Source of the DNA: Hyphomicrobiales bacterium
Lineage (GTDB): Bacteria > Pseudomonadota > Alphaproteobacteria > Rhizobiales > Aestuariivirgaceae
Assembly (NCBI GenBank): GCA_016185245.1
Contig: JACPNZ010000003.1
Coordinates: 1 to 64,000 of the forward strand
DNA: 64,000 nt
Direction of reading: 5' to 3'
Part shown: positions 1 through 9,090 of the stretch, in pieces
Position numbering within the stretch: position 1 is the stretch's first letter
Layout: every line of letters starts with the position of its first letter
Notes under the pieces: generated by a model
What the model was told of the DNA's origin: nothing
Database searches by the model: none
The model's input: the letters and a program-made list of their open reading frames with translations, nothing else
Position numbers and translations under genes: made by a program

Positions 1-164
1 CCCGAAGCGCATCTACCGCCTCAGGCACAAGATCGAGAATTACTTCTGCCGGATCAAGGACTGGCGACGCATCGCCACCCGCTACGATAAGCTCGCCCGC
101 AACTTCCTCGCTGCCAATCTTATGGTCGGAGCACTCTATTGAGCAAAACTGTGAGTCCAGACCC
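1..164 (+). mobile_element. Right end of an IS5-family insertion sequence (partial)
   Basis: The window opens inside an IS5-type element. Its transposase tail ends at 142, and a short terminal stretch (GAGTCCAGACCC, 153-164) runs up to CTAG at 164-167, where IS256-type coding sequence begins. CTAG or TA targets are common for the IS427 branch of the IS5 family. The left end lies outside the window, so the inverted repeats and target duplication cannot be compared. The exact terminus is inferred from where IS256 homology resumes. Confidence 0.6.
2..142 (+). CDS. IS5-family transposase, C-terminal end (5' cut by window)
   Basis: About 46 residues in frame 2 end at TGA 140-142. The stretch HKIENYFCRIKDWRRIATRYD is the recognisable C-terminal block of IS5-family DDE transposases; it contains the catalytic Glu of the motif, followed by the usual K/R-rich W-R-R-I segment. 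The protein would cut and rejoin DNA at the element ends. Only the tail is visible, so integrity cannot be judged. The stop lies just inside the presumed terminal repeat, which fits a natural C-terminus. Confidence 0.7.
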   Translation, partial: PKRIYRLRHKIENYFCRIKDWRRIATRYDKLARNFLAANLMVGALY

Positions 165-1224
165 TAGTGCAGGCCAGTGACCGGCGTAGCTCCAGAGGCA
201 GACCCAGCCTTGTGACCGTCAGTATTTCATCGAGACCCTCGAGGATGGTCTTGGAAACACCCGGCGCATCATGCTCCAACCGCCGGGCCAGATTGCGCAG
301 GAGACGTTCGGCTTTTTCGGGATCGTCCACCTCCCAGGCTTGGCGCAGGGTGCGGCGGACGCCGGCGTGAAGCTCTGGCGCCAGCCGGTCGGTGATGTTG
401 CGGGCCTTGTGAACTTGACAGCGCTGGATCGGAATGTCGGCACCAAAGGTGCGTCGGATCGCCTTGGTCAGGGCCTTTGCGCCGTCCACGACGAACAGGC
501 GGCAGACCTTGGGGTCGAGCCCACGGCCGGTGAGATTGTCCAGCAGCGCCTGGACCACTGTGGCATTTTCGGTGGCGCCCTCGATCACCCCCAACGGGTG
601 TTTATCGCCGTTGATGTCGACCCCCACAGCACCAACCATCAGCAGGTTCTCATCAAGATGCAATCCGTCAATCTGAATGACCAGGAGATCAAGTTGCGAC
701 AGGTCTGACGACATCCACTCTTCGAGCTTTGCTTCTGTCAGCGCCACAAACCGCCGCGATACAGCCGATTTCGATATCCCCGCTCCCACCGGCACTGGAA
801 CGGCACTCTCCGGCAGGCGCACGGCACGCCGGTATTTCCGCGTCGCGACGTTCATCAGCATCAGGTTCACTGCCCATTGCTCCAACAACCTCGCGTCGCG
901 CGCCGCCTCCCAGCTCGGCAGCGGGATTTCCCCGCCTTGCTGGTCGCGCACCCGCGGCCGTTTCATCTCGACCTTGCCACCGTGGAAACCGACCTTCCCC
1001 TTCGTGCTTCCCCACCGATAGCCAGGCTTGTCAGCAGCCCTCTCATAGCGGCCGCCACACAGCTCTTCGGCATCTTCGGCCAACATCTGCGTCAGGCTGT
1101 CGATACCTGCCAACAGGCAAAATCGCTCAAAGCTCGTGCCGACTTCATCCCATGCGGCCTCCTTCATCCCCTTGGCCGCGATGATACTGGCAGCTGCGGT
1201 TTCCGATGTGGTAGTTCTCTTCAT
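165..1224 (-). pseudogene. IS256-family transposase, truncated by IS5 insertion
   Basis: About 353 residues from an ATG at 1224 that follows a purine-rich GAGGAGAG ribosome site; an upstream in-frame ATG at 1293 lacks such a site. Catalytic Asp residues are visible at about 186 (IQIDG) and 247 (VVDGAK), followed by the family block RCQVHKARN near 268-275. The frame then runs into LRRSLACT and breaks at the IS5 junction, losing the N-I-I-E-x-M-N region with the third catalytic residue (Glu). The product should therefore be inactive, although the frame continues artificially for nine more codons through IS5 DNA. Confidence 0.85.
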
Positions 1225-1325
1225 GGTGTTGCTCTCCTCTCGTGGATTCGACACCCCGAGCCTACGGCTCAAGGGGAGCAACGCCAACCTCACTTCAGAA
1301 TTTCAACATTCTCCGGGACATCCCC
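165..1325 (-). mobile_element. IS256-family (Mutator type) element, interrupted remnant
   Basis: This is the 5' part of an IS256-type element read on the minus strand. Its 3' part is displaced by the IS5-type end at about 164. The outer boundary is placed near 1325: the flanking oxidoreductase homology stops there, and the minus strand begins GGGGATGTCCCGGAG, a plausible element end. The other end must lie left of the IS5 copy, outside the window, so terminal repeats could not be matched. The outer boundary is uncertain by tens of bases. Confidence 0.6.
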
Positions 1326-2429
1326 GCAAGAGGCAGGTGACGGCAGTCTTGCCCTTTGGGGCGAAAGATGGATCGAAGTGAAAGAGGCGAAAAGAAACAT
1401 CGCGGAGCGTGGTTTGCGGATCGATCTCAAGCGGCTCATCGAGGACTAGGGTCACGTAACTGGGTTGATCGGAGAGATCGCGGGCCACTCCCAAGGATAC
1501 TTGAAGGTAGGAGGGAAAGGTCTCGAAGCTGTCAAAGGCCGCATCGACGGCCTTGTCCCTGTACTTGCCGCCAAGCATTTCACAGATGGTTGCATGACCG
1601 TCGGCGGCGGAAAGGATCCAGTCCCCCTTGACGATCTCGCCCCCGGCCAGTTGCACACCAACCGCCACGTCTTCTTCGACCAGGATTTTTTCGACCTTCG
1701 CACCGTAACGAACCCGGCCACTAAGGGCTGTAAGTTTTTGAGCAATCAGCCGGATCAGCGCCTGCGCCCCGCCTATGGGGTAGCCTGCGTTGCCCGCACT
1801 CATCCAGCCCAAAGATATGATCAGCGCCAGAGCCGACAGGTGGCCCACCGCCCCCGCGCCGAAAAAGCGCCGCAGCAGCGGGTGATTGAAACGCTGGCCG
1901 TAGTCTTCAATACTGAGGTGCTGCAAGCGCCACAGCAAGGGCAGGTCGGGCAGCAAGCGCACCAGGCCCAGCATTTTTTGTGGCCAGCTTTCGTCCAGGC
2001 CCGGCATGGGCATATCGCCGAGCTGACGAATTGCCCCAGTGAGGTGCTGAATTTCCCCGGCGTCCTCGGGCGCGGCAACCAGCAATTCCCTCTCGAGGCG
2101 GTCGACATCGGTATAAATGCTTAAGGTGCCGCCGTGCTGGTCTTCCAGACGAAGGTATTCCTCGCCATAAACAAAGTTCAGGCGGTCGATGTCGCAGACT
2201 TCCTGCCATTGCGCATGCAAGGTGCCGGCTGGATTGGAGCCAAGCAGCCAGTGCAGGCAAGTCTCGAAGGTGTAATCTCCCCGTCTCCAGTTTGTTGCCA
2301 GTCCGCCTGGTCTTTCATGCTGTTCGAGAAGCTCGGCCTCGTAGCCGCATTTTCGCGCATAGACCGCCGTGCACAACCCGGCGATACCTCCGCCAACGAT
2401 AACGACCTTGGGTCGTGTCCCCAGTAGTG
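1326..2429 (-). pseudogene. Phytoene-dehydrogenase-like FAD oxidoreductase, truncated at both ends
   Basis: The minus-strand frame encodes about 370 residues beginning PKVVIVGGGIAGL, an N-terminal Rossmann FAD-binding motif, then a GG-L-A-T-N-W segment typical of COG1233 (phytoene desaturase/carotenoid isomerase-like) flavoproteins. Family members are usually near 500 residues. Here the C-terminal third is missing because an IS256-type element abuts at about 1325, and the native start is replaced by the IS end at 2430. The apparent ATG upstream is IS sequence. The substrate is unknown. It is a gene fragment held between two transposable elements and probably non-functional. Confidence 0.75.
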
Positions 2430-3836
2430 GTGTAGCTCGGTAGAGCAAGCCGCTCGCGAAGCGCGCCCATCGGGAGCGCCGTAGCGAGCGAGCGGCTTGC
2501 GGTGGTCATCGATGATTCTCGGTTAGGGTTGGGTTGCGACCTTAAACTCTCACCAGAGGAACCAACGATGACCGATGCCATGATGAACCTTCGCACCCTT
2601 GTGGAAAAGACGCCCGATGCGATTTGCCGCGGGAGATGATCGGCTTTGCCGCCGAGCGGCTGATGGAGATGGAGGTTGGCGCTTCCACCGGAGCGGCCTA
2701 TGGCGAGAAGACCCCTCTGCGGCTGGCCCAGCGCAATGGCTACCGCGACCGGGACTGGGAAACCCGCGCCGGCACGGTCGAGCTGCGCATTCCGAAGCTC
2801 AGGAAGGGCTCCTACTTTCCGGGCTTTCTGGAGCCGCGCCGCATGGCCGAGAAGGCGCTGACCGCGGTCATCCAGGAAGCCTACATCCAGGGCATCTCGA
2901 CGCGCTCGGTCGACGACCTGGTCAAAGCCATGGGGATGAGCGGCATCTCCAAGAGCCAGGTGTCCAGATTGTGCGAGGAGATCGATGAACGGGTCACCGC
3001 CTTCCTCAACCGTCCGATCGAGGGCGATTGGCCCTATCTGTGGATCGACGCCACCTATCTCAAGGTGCACCGTGGCGGGCGCATTGTCTCCGTCGCGGCC
3101 ATCATCGCCGTGGGCGTCAACAGCGACGGAAGACGCGAGGTGCTGGGCATGGAAGTCGGCACCTCCGAGGCCGAACTGGTGTGGACGGCGTTCCTGCGCA
3201 AGCTGGCCAGGCGCGGCCTGCGTGGTGTCAAACTCGTGGTCTCCGACGCCCATGAGGGCATCAAGGCCGCCGTCAGCAAGGTGCTATGCGCGACCCCGGC
3301 CTTCGCCGGGGCAGGCTCTGGCAGAGGTGCCGGGTGCACTTCATGCGCAACGTGCTCGCTCATGCCGGCAAGTCTGGCCGCCGTGTCGTCTCGGCCTTCA
3401 TCGCCACCGCCTTCGCCCAGGAAAACCCCGAAGCCGCCAGCAGCCAGTGGCGTGCCGTCGCCGATCAGATCCGTCCCAAGGTGCCCAAGCTCGCCACCAT
3501 CATGGATGACGCCGAGCCCGACGTGCTGGCCTACATGACCTTCCCCAAGGAGCATCGCGCCAAGCTTCACAGCACCAATCCCATCGAGCGTCTCAATGGC
3601 GAGATCAAGCGGCGCACCGAGGTCGCCGGTATTTTCCCCAACGACGATGCCATCGTCCGCGTCGTCGGTGCGCTGCTCCTCGAACAGAACGACGAATGAG
3701 CTGTCCAGCGCGCCCGCTACATGACACTTGAGACCATGGCCCCTTTGAGCGATGATCCCATCGTCATGCTCTCGGCCGTCCCGGCAGCATGACCGGCTCA
3801 ACCCGGCCGGGCATCATGGTGGTCACCGAGTTACAC
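2430..3836 (+). mobile_element. Second IS256-family element with near-matching terminal repeats
   Basis: GTGTAGCTCGGT at 2430-2441 and ACCGAGTTACAC at 3825-3836 form imperfect terminal inverted repeats (11 of 12 match) around an IS256-type transposase read on the plus strand. The 8-9 bases immediately outside each end do not match, so no target duplication is seen. With different truncated genes on its two sides, this suggests deletion or recombination after insertion. The transposase is decayed, so movement would require a complementing transposase. Confidence 0.75.
2567..3792 (+). pseudogene. IS256-family transposase with two frameshifts and a nonsense codon
   Basis: Translation from ATG 2567 ([18 protein letters not shown]) shifts near 2625-2635. 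It continues as ...[14 protein letters not shown] in frame 2624-3538, with catalytic Asp residues in WIDATYL and VVSDAHEG. It shifts again at a 23-base insertion (3296-3318) and resumes as [16 protein letters not shown] with the Glu-containing STNPIERLNGEIKRR block. A TGA at 3697-3699 replaces the tryptophan expected after EQNDE; the original tail then reads to TGA 3790-3792. Reassembled length is about 400 residues, normal for the family. Non-functional as it stands. Confidence 0.85.
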
Positions 3837-4116
3837 CATGCAAAGGGACATGATCCTGCCGCCGTACGCTTACCTCACACAAATTCGAATTGACAAGTCG
3901 CGTCAGCTCTTGCAGCAGTGCGCGCCAGTATCGCAAGTCGCGCTAGGTGTCGACTTTGCAGATCAGGCGCATTTTGCCAAAAGGTTCAAGCAACTCACAG
4001 GTACCACGCCTGCACGCTACGCAAAATACTTCCAGCGGCGCCGGTGCAGATCAGACGTTTTCCAGTGCTGCCTCGAGTTCGCTGATGAGAAGTTTTGGGT
4101 CTTCCAGCCCGATTGA
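3837..4116 (+). pseudogene. AraC-type regulator, C-terminal DNA-binding fragment
   Basis: Immediately after the IS end the plus frame encodes PYAYLTQIRIDKSRQLL followed by VALGVDFADQAHFAKRFK and a TGTTPARYAKYF ending. These are the second helix-turn-helix and terminal signature of AraC/XylS regulators. The sensor domain and first recognition helix are missing because the IS256-type element sits at 3836. The frame then runs on into the 3' end of the convergent PLP-enzyme gene (overlap 4051-4116), so the native stop may also have changed. It is a remnant with no assignable target. Confidence 0.7.
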
Positions 4117-5208
4117 GACGCGGAATGCGCCTTCACCGATCCAATCCTTGTAGCGGGCCGAAGCGGCGTCTCCGAGACGGTAGGATGAGTTGATGATGTC
4201 CTGAGAGGGAATGTAGAAGATCAGGCTCTTGGCCTTGCCGAGGGAAACGGCATAGCTAAAGGTCTTGACATTCTCCGCCAGCCACCGCGCAAGATCAGGT
4301 CCCTTTTCAACAGAGAAGGCAAGTAAACTGGAGAAATTGGCCATCTGTCGTTTGGCAAGATCATGCTGCGGATGCGACGGCAAGCCGGGCCAAAAAACTC
4401 TTTTGACCTTTGGGTGGTTCTGGAGGAATTCCGCCACGGCCCGGGCGTTGCGTTCGTGAACTGCCATGCGGGCATCAAGCGTTTCAATGCCGCGCAAGAT
4501 GAGCCAGGCTGAAACGGGTGACAAGCATGCGCCATGATGGATCAAGGCTTCCCGTCTGATCGAAGCAAGCGCATCGGCCTTGCCCACAATTCCACCGGCT
4601 ATGGCATCGCCGTGGCCGCAGAGATATTTGCTCAGGGAGTGCACAACATAGTCAGCGCCCAGCGACAGGGGTTGGGTAGCCACAGGCGTGGCAATGGTTG
4701 AGTCGATTGAAAGCTTGGCGCTGCAGCCCGTGGCGATTCTGGATATCGCCTCAATGTCAGCCAGCCGCAAAATCGGGTTGCCAGGTGTTTCAACATGGAT
4801 GAGTTTCGTTTGAGGACGAACAGCAGCGGCTATTTCAGCGAGGTTGGATGTGTCGACTGCGGAAACTGCGATGCCATATTTGGGCAGGATGTCGTGCACC
4901 AGTTCAGCCACACCGGCATAGCAAACATCCGACAAAATGAGATGGTCGCCGTTAGACAAATGCGTGAGAAACAGCGCGGAAATGGCCGCCATGCCGCTTG
5001 CGAAGCAGAGGCCCGCCTCGCCGCCCTCAAGTTCGGCCAACTTGTCTTCAAGGGCGGCAACGGTGGGGTTGCTCCAGCGCGTGTAGAAATGCGGCGCATC
5101 CAGCTGCAGGTCGTTGGCCGAAAAACCAATGGCATCGGGGTGGGCTTTGAAACTTGTTGAGGTGACGATGTCGGGCGAAACAGGACGGGTGGCATTGTGT
5201 TTCGTCAT
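4051..5208 (-). CDS. Cys/Met-metabolism (trans-sulfuration type) PLP-dependent enzyme
   Basis: 385 residues, the normal size for the cystathionine gamma-synthase / beta-lyase / methionine gamma-lyase fold. The PLP-anchoring lysine is about K194 in HSLSKYLCGHGDAIAGG, preceded by D169 (LSIDST) which would contact the pyridine nitrogen; the YTRWSNPT motif near 42-49 fits the family. Substrate cannot be read from sequence. It is the last gene of the minus-strand unit starting at 8855, 173 bases after the class I/II aminotransferase. A sulfur amino acid or another beta/gamma-substituted amino acid is a reasonable guess, given the nearby amine-catabolism genes. Confidence 0.85.
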   Translation of the reverse strand: MTKHNATRPVSPDIVTSTSFKAHPDAIGFSANDLQLDAPHFYTRWSNPTVAALEDKLAELEGGEAGLCFASGMAAISALFLTHLSNGDHLILSDVCYAGVAELVHDILPKYGIAVSAVDTSNLAEIAAAVRPQTKLIHVETPGNPILRLADIEAISRIATGCSAKLSIDSTIATPVATQPLSLGADYVVHSLSKYLCGHGDAIAGGIVGKADALASIRREALIHHGACLSPVSAWLILRGIETLDARMAVHERNARAVAEFLQNHPKVKRVFWPGLPSHPQHDLAKRQMANFSSLLAFSVEKGPDLARWLAENVKTFSYAVSLGKAKSLIFYIPSQDIINSSYRLGDAASARYKDWIGEGAFRVSIGLEDPKLLISELEAALENV

Positions 5209-5381
5209 TTCTTAAGCCCTTATGGAAAGCTGTCTTGGCTCGCCATGAGACGCGAGTTTCTGGGTTTTGGCATTGTCGCCTTGTGCGATTTGCCCGGCAC
5301 CATCGATCGGGCAGGCCAGAACCTGCAAGAGCATCCGCCAGCTGGCGTGAATTTGTAAGCCGCCAGATATTGCGTCGATCA

Positions 5382-6539
5382 TTACTTCGGCCCAGCCGCC
5401 GATTCGAGTACACCTGAAAGTGCACTCAAAGCCTGCGGTAGAACGTTGATCGGCAGATAGCTAAAGCCGAGGCGAAACACCGAAGAATTTTCGCCAAACC
5501 ATGTGCCATCGCCAATTTGCAATTCCGCCTTTGGAAGGGCCGACCAGAAACGCGCAACGCCAGCAGCGTCAAATAGCTTGGCGTTCAAACGCAGGCAGCA
5601 CAATGCGCCGCCATCAGGTCTCACCCATTCAACATGCTTTCTGTTGGCATCAACCCAAGTTGCGACCTGTGCTAAGCCATCAGCCAACATGCCGCGGCGC
5701 GCACTCAGAATCTTCTCACGGTTCTCAAGAACGATGGCTGCCAGCGTTTCATCCAGTTTGGAACCTGAAAGCACGATATTCATTTTCGCAATCGTCAGGC
5801 GGTCGCGCAGGGCACGGTCGCGAACCGTCAACCAGCCAATACGCAAGCCCGGTGCACCGTGTGCCTTGGACACGGATGCGCCGGTGATGATCTTTTCATC
5901 GAGGGTTGCCACACTTGGCGGTGGTGCTTCATTACCGTAGCTGGCATCACGGTAGGTTTCGTCCACAAACAGCAAGGCACCCGGTGCCTTCTTGCGCATC
6001 AGCTCAAGAATGGCCTTGACGTCTTCCACACTCGTGCGGACGCCGCTGGGGTTCTGCGGGCTGGCGATGCTGACGAGCTTTGTGCGTGTGTTCAACAGCG
6101 GTTCAATCGCGCTGGCAGTCAGCTTGAAACCTTGATCAAAAGTCAGATGGCACTCGCGCACGGCGGCGCCAGCACCGATCAGCGAATCACGTGCGAGCGG
6201 GAAGCAAGGCGTGGCAAGCACAACCTCGTCACCCGGCCGGCACAGTTCAAAAGCCAGCAGGAACAGGCCAAGCGACGTACCTTGTGTGGTGAGCACATCT
6301 TCGGGTGCAACGCCGCTCATCGACGCAATTTCCTTGCGGAGACGCAAAAGGCCTGCCGAGGAACCATAGCCTATCTTGAGGTCGCTGATAGCCGAAGCCC
6401 CACCAGCCATGCCAAGAATTTCGCCGAAGGTGAGGTCCTGGGCGGTACTTTCGGCCAGATTGTAACGCCGGTTCACGTCCAGCAGGGTGATGATTTCATT
6501 GTAGGGAAAGCGTCCTTGCCAAGTGGAATTGCTGGCCAT
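5382..6539 (-). CDS. Class I/II (fold type I) PLP aminotransferase
   Basis: 385 residues from ATG 6539, chosen over a longer frame because AGGAAA sits just upstream and homology begins here. Conserved elements are SPQNPSG (about 160-166), the PLP-binding Asp in VDETY (D193) and the Schiff-base lysine in ASVSKAHGAPGLRIGW (K225). It would transfer an amino group between an amino acid and a 2-oxo acid in the cytosol; specificity is unresolved. It lies between the metallo-beta-lactamase-fold gene and the trans-sulfuration enzyme on the same strand, so it probably belongs to the same catabolic unit. Confidence 0.85.
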   Translation of the reverse strand: MASNSTWQGRFPYNEIITLLDVNRRYNLAESTAQDLTFGEILGMAGGASAISDLKIGYGSSAGLLRLRKEIASMSGVAPEDVLTTQGTSLGLFLLAFELCRPGDEVVLATPCFPLARDSLIGAGAAVRECHLTFDQGFKLTASAIEPLLNTRTKLVSIASPQNPSGVRTSVEDVKAILELMRKKAPGALLFVDETYRDASYGNEAPPPSVATLDEKIITGASVSKAHGAPGLRIGWLTVRDRALRDRLTIAKMNIVLSGSKLDETLAAIVLENREKILSARRGMLADGLAQVATWVDANRKHVEWVRPDGGALCCLRLNAKLFDAAGVARFWSALPKAELQIGDGTWFGENSSVFRLGFSYLPINVLPQALSALSGVLESAAGPK

Positions 6540-6648
6540 GTTATTTCCTGATTTCTGTTGCTCGAGGGCGTTAGGCTTCGTGGATGGGCGGGTCTTGTCA
6601 TATTTTGACGTTATTGAAGATAAATCCCTTTTTGACACGAGCCAAACA

Positions 6649-7458
6649 CTAGGCGGGCTGGAAGGAAAACCCGTCCCCGCGCTTGGCGACTGCACCCACG
6701 CCAGGAAAATCGAGATGCGCTCCGGCGACGTGATGACCGAACCTTGCTACGTGGTTCAGCATTCTCAGCCGTGTTGCACCGGCCTGATCCTGATTGGTGT
6801 CAAAGCCCCAGGTCACTTCCGGTCTCGCAAACTGGATCGAGGGCACATGGACAATGTCGCCCCAAATGAACACTGTTTCACCCGCACTTGAAACTTCATA
6901 GGCGGTGTGGCCAACCTCGTGACCATGAGCGGCTCTGGCCGTGATGTTTGGGCCGATTTGCTGGCCATCCAAAAACGGCGTGCGGCGGCCGCGAAAACGC
7001 GCCACGCGCTCGTTGCCATCAAACAGTTGGATTTCCTCCTGCGGAACATACAGGCGCGCTAATTCTGGAAAAGAGTCTGAGTCATCTGCAGCCACAAGTC
7101 CATGAGCATGATCCTCGTGTGTGTGGGTGAGGGCAACAGTTGTTATCAGATTGCGATCAATGCCGGCTTCCGCCAACGCGTCCGGCAGCAGGCCCATTGT
7201 CGGCTCCCATGAGTTGGCAGCGCCCGTGTCGATGAGTACATGCTCGCTGTTATCGATGACCAGAAAGGCATTGACCGAAAGCCGCAGCTTGCCACCCACC
7301 AGTTGCACCTGTGGCGGCAACTCCGCCCCAAAATCCCTGTCGCCGGATTGGCGCAGACGGTTTGTTGGCAAGTCGACATAACCATCGCGCAGGGCAACCA
7401 CGGCAAGAGTGCCCAGCGCATAGCGAGTATAATTCTTGCCGGATTCAATTTTCTTCAT
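6649..7458 (-). CDS. Metallo-beta-lactamase-fold hydrolase
   Basis: 269 residues with the zinc-binding signature THTHEDH (about 111-117), a later conserved histidine in AAHGHEVGHTAYEV and a WGDIVH motif carrying the bridging aspartate. This is the general binuclear-metal hydrolase superfamily, which includes lactonases, glyoxalase II and quorum-quenching enzymes. No signal peptide is evident, so it is probably cytosolic. It starts only 14 bases downstream of the class III aminotransferase stop, arguing for co-transcription. A lactone- or thioester-hydrolysing step in the same pathway would fit, but this is inference from context. Confidence 0.85.
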   Translation of the reverse strand: MKKIESGKNYTRYALGTLAVVALRDGYVDLPTNRLRQSGDRDFGAELPPQVQLVGGKLRLSVNAFLVIDNSEHVLIDTGAANSWEPTMGLLPDALAEAGIDRNLITTVALTHTHEDHAHGLVAADDSDSFPELARLYVPQEEIQLFDGNERVARFRGRRTPFLDGQQIGPNITARAAHGHEVGHTAYEVSSAGETVFIWGDIVHVPSIQFARPEVTWGFDTNQDQAGATRLRMLNHVARFGHHVAGAHLDFPGVGAVAKRGDGFSFQPA

Positions 7459-7472
7459 TCAAATCTTTCCGT

Positions 7473-8855
7473 TCACTTCGCCAGTTCGTCCATCACCTGT
7501 CTCGTCGCCTGGTAGGCAATCTCGACTATCTCATCAATGTCGGATTCCGACACGATGAGGGGCGGCGCAAATCCGAGAATGTCACCATGCGGCATGGCGC
7601 GGGCAATAAGTCCCCTGTCACGGGCGGCCTTCGAAATGCGCGGGCCTACCTTGAGCTGTGGATCAAAGCGGCGCTTGGTGTTGCGGTCGGCCACGAATTC
7701 CACAGCGCCGAGCAACCCGACGCCTCTGACCTCACCTACTATCTCGAGCTGGGCAAATTTTTCTTTCAGGCGCATTTGGAAATACGCACCCACAGTACGC
7801 GCCCGCTCTGCTAGTTTTTCCTTCTCAACGATGTCCAGAACGGCATTGGCTGCGGCCGCCGAAATAGGGTGGCCAGTATAAGTATAACCGTGTGAAAACG
7901 GGCCTACGCGTTCTGCTGCCTCTTCCATGATTGCGTGAACCCTTTCACCGATAATTACGCCTGAAAGAGGGGCGTAGCCGGCCGTCAACCCCTTTGCGAC
8001 GGTGACGAGATCAGGCTCCATTCCATACATGGTGCTGCCGAAATCCGCGCCTGTGCGCCCGAACCCGCAGACCACCTCGTCGGCAATCAGCAGCACGTCA
8101 TAGCGCTTGAGGACACTTTGAATATCGCGCCAGTAGTTCGCGGGAGGCGGAATGATTCCGCCGGTGCCCAAAACCGGCTCGCCAATGAATGCGCCGATGG
8201 TTTCAGGCCCTTCACGCAGGATGAGTTGTTCAAGTTCGTCAGCCCGCCGGCGGGAAAACACTTCTTCGGTTTCTCCCGGTTCGGAGCCCCAGTAGTGATG
8301 GGGCGCGCCTGTGTGTAAGACCTGCGATACCGGAAGATCCATGTTGTCATGGTAATAGGACATGCCTGTCATGGAGCCCGCAATGACGGAGCTTCCATGG
8401 AAGCCCCGCTGACGCGAAATAATTTTCTTCTTTTTGGGCTGGCCGCGAAGATTGTTGTAGTACCAAACAAGTTTGGCTTGTGTCTCGTTCGCATCTGAAC
8501 CTGAGAGACCATAGAACACCCGCCTTGGCTTTCCGGGTGCCATGCGCACCAGGCGATCGGACAAAATGGCCAGAGGCTCTGAGGTGTGTGCCGCGAATGT
8601 GTGATAGTAGGCAAGCTTATAGGCCTGCCGGGCAATAGCTTCAGCGACCTCAGTACGCCCATAACCGATGTTCACACAGTAAAGGCCGGCAAACCCGTCT
8701 ATCAGGCTGCGGCCCTGCATGTCTTGAATGCGGATTCCGTCGCCAGCCGATATGATCGTTGGGTCAATTTTCCCGCTGGCGTAGTCTTTAAGGTGCGTGG
8801 CGGGGTGGAGAACGCTGGCGCGATCGAGCATGGCAATCGATGACGCATCATTCAT
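7473..8855 (-). CDS. Class III omega-aminotransferase (putrescine/diamine-pyruvate type)
   Basis: 460 residues, standard for subgroup II/III aminotransferases such as SpuC-type putrescine-pyruvate and beta-alanine-pyruvate enzymes. GLSGSDANETQAK (about 116-128) is the PLP phosphate region, ADEVVCGFGRTG supplies the ring-contacting Asp (D259), and K288 in TVAKGLTAGYAPL is the Schiff-base lysine. It would remove a terminal amino group from an amine, making an aminoaldehyde for the aldehyde dehydrogenase at 14228-15742. It is first in the minus-strand unit 8855-4051, divergent from the XRE-cupin regulator, with a candidate operator upstream at 8918-8930. Confidence 0.85.
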   Translation of the reverse strand: MNDASSIAMLDRASVLHPATHLKDYASGKIDPTIISAGDGIRIQDMQGRSLIDGFAGLYCVNIGYGRTEVAEAIARQAYKLAYYHTFAAHTSEPLAILSDRLVRMAPGKPRRVFYGLSGSDANETQAKLVWYYNNLRGQPKKKKIISRQRGFHGSSVIAGSMTGMSYYHDNMDLPVSQVLHTGAPHHYWGSEPGETEEVFSRRRADELEQLILREGPETIGAFIGEPVLGTGGIIPPPANYWRDIQSVLKRYDVLLIADEVVCGFGRTGADFGSTMYGMEPDLVTVAKGLTAGYAPLSGVIIGERVHAIMEEAAERVGPFSHGYTYTGHPISAAAANAVLDIVEKEKLAERARTVGAYFQMRLKEKFAQLEIVGEVRGVGLLGAVEFVADRNTKRRFDPQLKVGPRISKAARDRGLIARAMPHGDILGFAPPLIVSESDIDEIVEIAYQATRQVMDELAK

Positions 8856-8917
8856 GATCGTTCCTCCATATTTGGCGCTTCAGCCGATCGCCCTTGACTT
8901 TGCCGACGGTAGGTTCT

Positions 8918-8930
8918 CTCTTATAGTAGA
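8918..8930. promoter_or_regulatory. Candidate operator for the catabolic unit (TATAGTAGA motif)
   Basis: CTCTTATAGTAGA in the divergent gap between the aminotransferase and the XRE-cupin gene. The same 9-mer TATAGTAGA recurs at 15765-15773, in front of the aldehyde dehydrogenase/importer unit. These are the two promoters expected to be controlled together. Binding by the XRE-cupin protein is inference from position. Confidence 0.4.
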
Positions 8931-9090
8931 TGATAATATACTTTGGAAGAGTCTATTTTGGTGGATTTTGTCTTCTATCGGTGACATAGGCTGGCGCGTG
9001 CGTTCAGACGCAAAACTGGCGGCGCAAAAAATTCTGACTTAAGAAAGCAGTGATGGAAGCAAACTAGGAGTGACCAGAAGGTGATTCGAA

